A stretch of 64,000 nucleotides of DNA from Bacteroidota bacterium (GTDB lineage Bacteria > Bacteroidota > Bacteroidia > Chitinophagales > LD1): the NCBI GenBank assembly GCA_018267365.1, contig JAFDYQ010000010.1, forward strand, positions 1 through 64,000, written 5' to 3'. The notes under the pieces are model-generated. The model had not been told where the DNA came from, ran no database searches, and worked only from the letters and a program-made list of their open reading frames with translations. Below are positions 58,574-64,000 of this stretch, piece after piece (position 1 is the first letter of the stretch; every line of letters starts with the position of its first letter). The translations under genes and the position numbers were made by a program.

Positions 58574-60082
58574 CTAATTAGTTGCATCACACAGCATCAA
58601 AATTTCAACTCCTTTCATATATCGGATTTTTAGGGGGAGATTACCCCTATCGTTGATGATGACTTTCCGCCCAGAATTAATAAGCTTATGTAGATCTTTA
58701 TCCGGAGGAATATATGCATAGACTGTCCAGTCCGTATAAAACATGGCTGCAATATCGTGGGGATAGTTTAAAAGGACTATATCAGAGTTATTCTTGTCAG
58801 ATCTAGAATTGAGATAAGTTACCCACGGCGGCGTTCGTTTTTTCTCAAAAGGTTTAATTCTCTCTAATCCATATCGAACCGGGAGAGCTATAAATAGGGT
58901 AAGTATGAGTACCAAACCATATTTATAAATTGGTTTAATAGTTCTATGCCATACGAAGTCTTTAAGGGTAAAAAAGAATGCCGAAGTAACTATGAAGAGC
59001 GCCGGAGCACAGAATAGGATGTACCCCTGCATCTTAGTTTTAAGAACCGAAAAAAAAACTGTTGGTATGACAAACCAAATTGCAAGGCTCCATCTTTTTA
59101 GGTTACGCCAAGACAGGCAAGTAACCAAGAACCATATTAAAGGAATATATACCAATTCCCCATAGTTGATGCGAATTTTAGTGAGATAGTAATATAGCGG
59201 CCCTCCTTGATTATCTAAGACTTCAGTAATGTGCCGAAAGTTGTGTGCTGCCTCACTTTGAGCTTCCCAAGGAAATTTGTGATAAATATAAATCTGCCAA
59301 GGCAGGAAAATTGCAACCGTTACGAGGAGAAGCACCGTGAATTGTCGTGCAATAGCCGAAGGTGTGAATTGCTTAGAATCTATGACGACGATAAGCCATA
59401 TGGGAAGAACTATCAAAGCTGGCAGCCATTTGCACAGTATAGCTGCGCCTATGCTGAGTCCGGCTGCAATGTTGTAAATGCTTTTTTGACTACGAGCAAA
59501 TACAATAGTGAAAAATATCGCGAGTTCAATAAAAAAGAGAAAAAAGACATCTACATGATCTGTCGCCACGCGACCGGCAGTCATTTCTATGATTAAACCA
59601 TTGATCGAGTAAAAAAAAGCTGCCAGATAGCCGGTTCTTTTATCAAAAAAGTATGCCCCGATGTAAAACGTCATCGCTACTCCCAGCGTAGTAAGTATAA
59701 TAGAGGGTAATCTCAACGCGAGCTCATTGACACCAAAGACAGACATACTCAGCGCCATGCTCCATAATGGTAGCGGTTGCTTGTGTAGCCATATATGATT
59801 GCCTGTCCAGTTGCGATAGTCGTAGGGCAGAAGGGGATGCTCATAGAGTGTTGGCGTAAATGGATGCACTATCATGTGCTTAGCTACTACCGCATGAAAA
59901 ACTTCGTCCCACGGATGAAGATAGAAGTCACATGCAGCAAAAATACGTAGGATAACTCCTGCAAGCATTAGAAGCCATATCGCTACTCCATATTGACTCC
60001 GCCGCTTGTATTGATATGAGATCAGATAGGCAGTGCCAGATATCAGGATGGTAAGTATGCCCCATGCTGGATTGTCCATCAA
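58574..60082 (-). CDS. GT39/ArnT-like membrane glycosyltransferase
   Basis: 502 residues with about 11 membrane segments. An aspartate-glutamate pair (PWDEVFH, residues 58-61 region) in the first long periplasmic loop is the catalytic signature of GT-C transferases. QPLPLWSMALSMSVFG follows, as in ArnT and other glycosyl transfer enzymes that use lipid-linked sugars. The acceptor is unknown. It shares the AT-rich composition of the lipoprotein gene it precedes, hinting that both arrived by transfer. Confidence 0.8.
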   Translation of the reverse strand: MMDNPAWGILTILISGTAYLISYQYKRRSQYGVAIWLLMLAGVILRIFAACDFYLHPWDEVFHAVVAKHMIVHPFTPTLYEHPLLPYDYRNWTGNHIWLHKQPLPLWSMALSMSVFGVNELALRLPSIILTTLGVAMTFYIGAYFFDKRTGYLAAFFYSINGLIIEMTAGRVATDHVDVFFLFFIELAIFFTIVFARSQKSIYNIAAGLSIGAAILCKWLPALIVLPIWLIVVIDSKQFTPSAIARQFTVLLLVTVAIFLPWQIYIYHKFPWEAQSEAAHNFRHITEVLDNQGGPLYYYLTKIRINYGELVYIPLIWFLVTCLSWRNLKRWSLAIWFVIPTVFFSVLKTKMQGYILFCAPALFIVTSAFFFTLKDFVWHRTIKPIYKYGLVLILTLFIALPVRYGLERIKPFEKKRTPPWVTYLNSRSDKNNSDIVLLNYPHDIAAMFYTDWTVYAYIPPDKDLHKLINSGRKVIINDRGNLPLKIRYMKGVEILMLCDATN

Positions 60083-60127
60083 ATCGGTTTATTGCCTATC
60101 TAAAATATACGAATGTCGATTGTGGTT

Positions 60128-60673
60128 CTACTTCCGGTCATGCTTGAGCCAAGCCTTGCCGCCTGATCCCGTGATATAGTACTTGCCGCCTTTGGGTGAG
60201 CTATATACTTTCTGACCGCTGGGGCCCTTCATCGTGCGGTCTTCGGGGTCTTTCACTGCCGCGTTGGCTTTCTCTTCTGCGCTGAGGTTAGGGCGGTTTT
60301 CCTCCCTTTTAGCTTCTATTTTATCGTGCTCTGCTTTCTTGGCTGCCTTGGTGGCAGCCTCTTTTTTTCGGGCATTGTTCATGATCTTCACATTGCGCAG
60401 CGAGTCGGCGCGTAGTGACTTAGCGGTAGCGGGTTTGCTGTGCCTCTTTTTCCCGGTCACACTTGTGGCTTCTGATGGCTCCTTAGGTGCTTTCTTTGCT
60501 GCCATCGTACTGTCGCTGCCTTCAGCTTGATCCCCTCCGGCGTCTACCTTTTCGGTTTTAGCTTTTCTATGCTTTTTTTTGTCAGCCTTAGGGGTAGTGT
60601 CTTCCTGTGCGTGGAGCAGGCCCGGGCCCAGAGAGAGGAATACTAGCAGGATAAGATACTGGAGAAACTTCAT
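60128..60673 (-). CDS. Secreted basic protein with C-terminal GGKYY motif
   Basis: 181 residues: a signal peptide (MKFLQYLILLVFLSLGPGLLHA), a long Lys/Ala/Glu-rich low-complexity region and the C-terminal SGQKVYSSPKGGKYYITGSG domain, close to the PBCV-type basic adaptor domain. The final stretch is basic. It is presumably periplasmic or surface-bound; function unknown. Confidence 0.65.
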   Translation of the reverse strand: MKFLQYLILLVFLSLGPGLLHAQEDTTPKADKKKHRKAKTEKVDAGGDQAEGSDSTMAAKKAPKEPSEATSVTGKKRHSKPATAKSLRADSLRNVKIMNNARKKEAATKAAKKAEHDKIEAKREENRPNLSAEEKANAAVKDPEDRTMKGPSGQKVYSSPKGGKYYITGSGGKAWLKHDRK

Positions 60674-60687
60674 ACAGATGTGGGTTA

Positions 60688-61947
60688 TTATGTCTTTTGC
60701 TTTTTCTTGCGGGCTGCCGGGAAGAGGACGTTATTCAAAATAAGCCTGTAGCCCGGAGAGTTTGGGTGCAGGTTGAGGTCAGTTTTCGGGTCACCTACCA
60801 GGTGCTGATAGTCCTCAGGATCGTGGCCGCCATAGAAGGTCCACATCCCTTTGCCAAACTCCCCATGTATATAGCGTGCTTCGTTTGCAGCCTTGTTCTG
60901 GCCCATGATCAGCACGTTCTTCTTCACGTAGTTTTTATTGAATGCCGTAGTCTGCCCCAGAAAGCCTTTGACGGTCTTAGTGTGGTTTTGCGTGAGCATG
61001 GTAGGTACCTGGTCCCACTTGGCAGAGAAGTCAAACAACGTAAAATAGTCTAGATCCTTCTGCACCGTACGGCCAAAATTGGCATCTATATCCGAGTATT
61101 CGTATTCGTATGGATTAGTGCGGAGGTGGTAGTTTTCAAAAGCAAAACCCTGACTGAAATCGAGATGCTGCTGTGCATTAGGATCCTGCGGATCATGATC
61201 ATACATTACGTCACAGATATCGGTGTTGTAAGCATCCAGTGCGATGTCATATGAGTCTGTGGCGCTGCACATGGCAAACATGAATCCTCCGCCTCCCACA
61301 AAGTCGCGTATCTTCTGCGCCACAGCCAGTTTTAACTTTGAAACTTTGGTGAAGCCTCGCCGTTTGGCTATCTCCTCCAGATCAGCTACCTGATCCTGGT
61401 ACCATTTAGCGGTAGCGTAGGAGGCGTAAAACTTGCCGTACTGGCCTGTAAAGTCCTCGTGGTGCAGGTGCAGCCAGTCATATTTGGCCAGCTTGTCGTC
61501 CAGTACCTCATCGTCATAGATCGCATCATATGGTATCTCGGCATAGGTGAGTACCATCGTCACCGCGTCGTCCCACGGCTGCATGGAGCGGGGCTGATAT
61601 ACGGCCATACGCGGCGCCTTTTCGAGCTTTACCACGTCCATATTGGCCTCGGGATTGGCTATTTCATTGAGTATACCGGTATACTGCCCATCTGCTATCA
61701 CCTCTGCAGATACACCGCGCACGGTACACTCTGTCTCGATATTGGCTACGTACTTGGTGCAAAAGCTACCGCCACGATAGTTCAGCAGCCAGTCTACTTC
61801 ACCACCATTCTTTAGTATCCAGAATGCTATACCATAGGCCTTCAGGTGGTTCTTTTGGGCCAGATCCATAGGGATCAGGACATAAGAAGCCTGTGCCAGC
61901 CCTGAGCAGAGCAGCATGCATAGCAGAAGTATTCGCCGTGTGAGCAT
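60688..61947 (-). CDS. Secreted protein, asparagine synthetase B-type annotation
   Basis: 419 residues from ATG 61947 with a signal peptide (RRILLLCMLLCSGLAQA). The body has the order GGGGFMFAMCSATDSYD and HGEFGKGMWTFYGGHDPED, a Bacteroidota family often called asparagine synthetase B. It has no AsnB catalytic domain; it looks more like a secreted glutamine-amidotransferase-fold protein, with the Cys in FAMCSAT as nucleophile candidate. The enzymatic name should not be trusted. Confidence 0.75.
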   Translation of the reverse strand: MLTRRILLLCMLLCSGLAQASYVLIPMDLAQKNHLKAYGIAFWILKNGGEVDWLLNYRGGSFCTKYVANIETECTVRGVSAEVIADGQYTGILNEIANPEANMDVVKLEKAPRMAVYQPRSMQPWDDAVTMVLTYAEIPYDAIYDDEVLDDKLAKYDWLHLHHEDFTGQYGKFYASYATAKWYQDQVADLEEIAKRRGFTKVSKLKLAVAQKIRDFVGGGGFMFAMCSATDSYDIALDAYNTDICDVMYDHDPQDPNAQQHLDFSQGFAFENYHLRTNPYEYEYSDIDANFGRTVQKDLDYFTLFDFSAKWDQVPTMLTQNHTKTVKGFLGQTTAFNKNYVKKNVLIMGQNKAANEARYIHGEFGKGMWTFYGGHDPEDYQHLVGDPKTDLNLHPNSPGYRLILNNVLFPAARKKKQKT

Positions 61948-62022
61948 AGGGCTAAAGTTCGGCAAAAAGCATCAAACTACCGATAGGGTAGAGGATGGGT
62001 TAGTATATTTTAGGAAAGGCGC

Positions 62023-62442
62023 TTAGAATCTCTCTACGCCGGCAAAGTGGAAGGATGCCTCTATAGCAGCATTCTCATCAGAGTCAGAGCCGTGTACGGC
62101 ATTGCGCTCGATGTCTGTAGCATACAGTTTGCGGATAGTACCTTCTGCAGCGTTGGCAGGGTTTGTGGCGCCTATCAGCTTGCGGAAGTCCTCCACTGCA
62201 TTGTCTTTCTCCAGTACGGCAGCCACGATAGGACCTTCGGTCATAAACTTCACCAGATCACCAAAAAAGCCGCGCTCCTTGTGCACCGCATAAAACTCCT
62301 CTGCCTTCTCCTTAGAGAGGCGTGTGAGCTTCATAGCCTGTATTTTGAATCCTGACTGGATGATGAGGTCGATTATCTTGCCGGAATTGCCAGCCGCTAC
62401 AGCGTCAGGCTTGATCATAGTCAGGGTGATATTGCTTGCCAT
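62023..62442 (-). CDS. ndk: Nucleoside diphosphate kinase
   Basis: 139 residues from ATG 62442; the frame is open to 62505, but a near-perfect promoter lies between. It moves a phosphate from ATP to other NDPs through a phospho-histidine: His117 in [17 protein letters not shown] at the N-terminus and [12 protein letters not shown] are the family marks. Monocistronic. Confidence 0.96.
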   Translation of the reverse strand: MASNITLTMIKPDAVAAGNSGKIIDLIIQSGFKIQAMKLTRLSKEKAEEFYAVHKERGFFGDLVKFMTEGPIVAAVLEKDNAVEDFRKLIGATNPANAAEGTIRKLYATDIERNAVHGSDSDENAAIEASFHFAGVERF

Positions 62443-62475
62443 TATATGGTGTTTTTTTGATTTTAAATTGCGCGG

Positions 62476-62506
62476 CAAATGTAGCCTATCACATGGATAT
62501 ATCAAA
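62476..62506 (-). promoter_or_regulatory. ndk promoter
   Basis: Minus-strand TTTG (62506-62503), exactly 19 bases, then TACATTTG (62483-62476). It agrees fully with the Bacteroidota consensus and serves as the reference for the other promoters in the window. It fixes the ndk start at 62442. Confidence 0.8.
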
Positions 62507-62563
62507 TGAGTCAGCCCATTTTTTATAAAACAGCAAAAGATATATATAATATCTGCGAAGGTA

Positions 62564-63814
62564 TCAACCTATCACAATCCCCGCTATGGTGGCGCTCAGA
62601 TAGGAGGCCAACGTACCCGCTATCAGCGCGCGTATACCCAGCTGAGCCAGGTCGGCGCGGCGGCTGGGGGCCAGCTCACCTATGCCACCTATCTGCATCC
62701 CGACAGAGGAGAAGTTAGCAAAGCCGCACAGGGCAAAGCTCACGATAGCCTGCGCCTTTTCTGACATAGTAGCTTTGATCTGCACAAAATTGAGATAGGC
62801 TACAAACTCATTGATGGTCATCTTCTGACCCATCAGCGTGGCGCATTTGGTCACGTCTTCGTATGGTATACCCATGGCCCAGGCAAATGGCCAGAACACC
62901 CAGCCGAAGATCATATTGAGACTCAGGCCCGGAATAGGATTGCCCAGCAATCCGTTTATTTTGACGAGGAGATAGTTGATCAGTGCGATCAGTGCGATGA
63001 AACCTATCAGCATGGCTATCACATTGATGGAGATCTTCATGCCATCAGCAGCGCCGTGAGATATAGCGTCTATCACGTTAGCATAGTGACTCTTCACCTC
63101 TATGGATACTTTGCCCTGTGTCTGTGGCACCTCTGTCTCAGGGTATATGATCTTAGATATCACTATAGCAGCCGGTGCAGCCATCAGGCTGGCTGCTATC
63201 AGGTAGTCTGCCTTGACACCAAAGCCCACATATACGATCAGGATACCACCTGCTATGCAGGCCATACTACCTGCCATAGAGGTCAGTATCTCGCTGCGCG
63301 TCATACCCTCCAGGTATGGGCGTATCATTACCTGGGCCTCTACCTGCCCTACGAATGCACTGGCCACATTGCTCAGGGCCTCGGCACCACTCACTTTCAT
63401 GATAGCGTTTACTCCTTTGGCTATGATAGCCACTACACGCTGCATCAGGCCTATATGATAGAGAATAGCCACCAGTACACAAACCAGTATGATCGTAGCA
63501 GGAATATTGAATGCAAAGATGAACCCATTGCTTGGACCAAAGACTTTGCCAAGTTCGCCTGCATCAGGCAGCACCCCACCCAGTACAAATTTGGCTCCCT
63601 CGCGTGCAAAAGCTTCTATCTTTTGCATGCCTTTGCCCAGCGTCTGAAAAAAAGACTGCACCGGAGGAACCTTGAGAATAAGCAATGCCAGCGCCAGCTG
63701 CAGCCCCAGGCCACTGAGTACCAGGCGATAGTTGATCTTCTTTTTATTGTTGGATAACAAAAAAGCAACGCCCAGTATCAGCGCGATGCCTAGTAGTCCC
63801 GTGAATCTCTGCAT
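62564..63814 (-). CDS. nupC: Concentrative nucleoside transporter (NupC/CNT family)
   Basis: 416 residues with about 10 membrane segments. The family's core is clear: [19 protein letters not shown] (in pieces), [18 protein letters not shown], and the late [21 protein letters not shown] followed by [17 protein letters not shown]. It imports nucleosides with Na+ or H+. It faces ndk, which phosphorylates the nucleotides made from them, a plausible functional link. Confidence 0.92.
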   Translation of the reverse strand: MQRFTGLLGIALILGVAFLLSNNKKKINYRLVLSGLGLQLALALLILKVPPVQSFFQTLGKGMQKIEAFAREGAKFVLGGVLPDAGELGKVFGPSNGFIFAFNIPATIILVCVLVAILYHIGLMQRVVAIIAKGVNAIMKVSGAEALSNVASAFVGQVEAQVMIRPYLEGMTRSEILTSMAGSMACIAGGILIVYVGFGVKADYLIAASLMAAPAAIVISKIIYPETEVPQTQGKVSIEVKSHYANVIDAISHGAADGMKISINVIAMLIGFIALIALINYLLVKINGLLGNPIPGLSLNMIFGWVFWPFAWAMGIPYEDVTKCATLMGQKMTINEFVAYLNFVQIKATMSEKAQAIVSFALCGFANFSSVGMQIGGIGELAPSRRADLAQLGIRALIAGTLASYLSATIAGIVIG

Positions 63815-63890
63815 AAAAAAGCCTGTAGATTAGATTGATAAAGTGCAATCTAGCAAAAAATGCGAAAGGAGATAACCTTCCGGTGACAGA

Positions 63891-64000
63891 CTAGCGGATC
63901 AGTGTCAGGTTGCCCTGCTGGCTCTTCGTATTGCCATTGAGGCTTTTCACCGAGATATAATATACATAGACGCCGATAGGTTGTGCCACATTCTTGTAGG
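63891..64000 (-). CDS. Partial: C-terminal T9SS/gliding-motility (CHU_C) domain
   Basis: The window ends within this gene; only the last 35 codons before the TAG at 63891 are seen. The frame reads PIGVYVYYISVKSLNG then ending QGNLTLIR, the typical end of the type B CHU_C sorting domain (TIGR04131). Thus a large protein exported by the type IX system extends to the right of the window. Confidence 0.75.
   Translation of the reverse strand, partial: YKNVAQPIGVYVYYISVKSLNGNTKSQQGNLTLIR

Noticed and set aside
60688-61947. Asparagine synthetase function for the secreted protein
   Set aside because: The name is common for this family but the sequence has a signal peptide and no AsnB synthetase or N-terminal glutaminase domain.
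62443-62505. 21 extra codons upstream of ndk
   Set aside because: They would lie on top of a perfect TTTG-N19-TACATTTG promoter, and [15 protein letters not shown] is the usual start.
1-64000. CRISPR arrays, insertion sequences and rRNA genes
   Set aside because: No regularly spaced repeats, transposase genes with terminal inverted repeats or rRNA sequences were seen.

Overview
The window is a chromosomal segment of a Bacteroidota bacterium, most likely a member of the Chitinophagaceae or a close relative. The support is a partial gliding-motility/type IX secretion C-terminal domain at the right edge, DUF3098, DUF4920 and DUF5723-type proteins, many lysine-containing lipoprotein signals, and promoters of the Bacteroidota type (TTTG, about 19 bases, TAnnTTTG). 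Shine-Dalgarno sequences are weak or absent. A complete 40.9 kb siphovirus-like prophage (12313-53172) splits the window.

Left host flank (1-12312): an alpha/beta hydrolase; a SET-domain protein and arfB; an AsmA-like protein; a Spo0M-like protein; a rightward cluster ftsX - DUF3098 - uppP - truB - ribF (division, cell wall carrier lipid, tRNA modification, flavin cofactors); then leftward rplS, fabG, a cytochrome c and a small lipoprotein. Right host flank (53173-64000): tRNA-Lys, a DUF4920 lipoprotein, a geranylgeranyl-reductase-like flavoprotein, a DUF5723-like outer membrane protein, a large surface lipoprotein, a GT39-type glycosyltransferase, a small basic protein, a secreted protein often annotated as asparagine synthetase B, ndk, nupC and the end of a CHU_C-domain protein.

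Prophage: the tyrosine integrase lies next to tRNA-Lys(TTT). A 16-bp direct repeat of the tRNA 3' end marks both ends. From the left come a double-HTH repressor divergent from a small Cro-like gene with a shared operator region; a ParB-like protein; a cluster of small early genes including an ASCH protein; a primase-helicase fusion followed by an iteron-like array (probable replication origin); small unknown genes; a ClpP-type prohead protease with long C-terminal extension; major capsid; portal; a lysis cassette (holin-like, signal-peptide endolysin, lipoprotein); neck and tail genes; a 1402-residue tape measure; large tail proteins, one with leucine-rich repeats; and an antisense lipoprotein gene that looks like a lysogeny-expressed cargo gene. 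The terminase genes lie at the far right on the opposite strand. They are followed by a 591-bp noncoding region, an ArdC-like/methylase module, and a PLD-like and HTH pair that overlap the integrase operon.

The most notable new signal is a family of six promoter-like elements inside the prophage (starts at 24595, 28166, 30773, 34236, 43583 and, on the minus strand, 48600). Each has CTGTCC exactly 29 bases before a -7-like octamer [GT]AnnTTTG or a close variant. Four have exactly 12 bases from the octamer start to the ATG. They precede the head, portal, lysis, tape-measure, distal-tail and terminase units on both strands, so they look like one late-gene regulon with its own activator, probably producing leaderless or nearly leaderless mRNAs. 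All functional assignments come from reading the sequence by eye; no database search was run.
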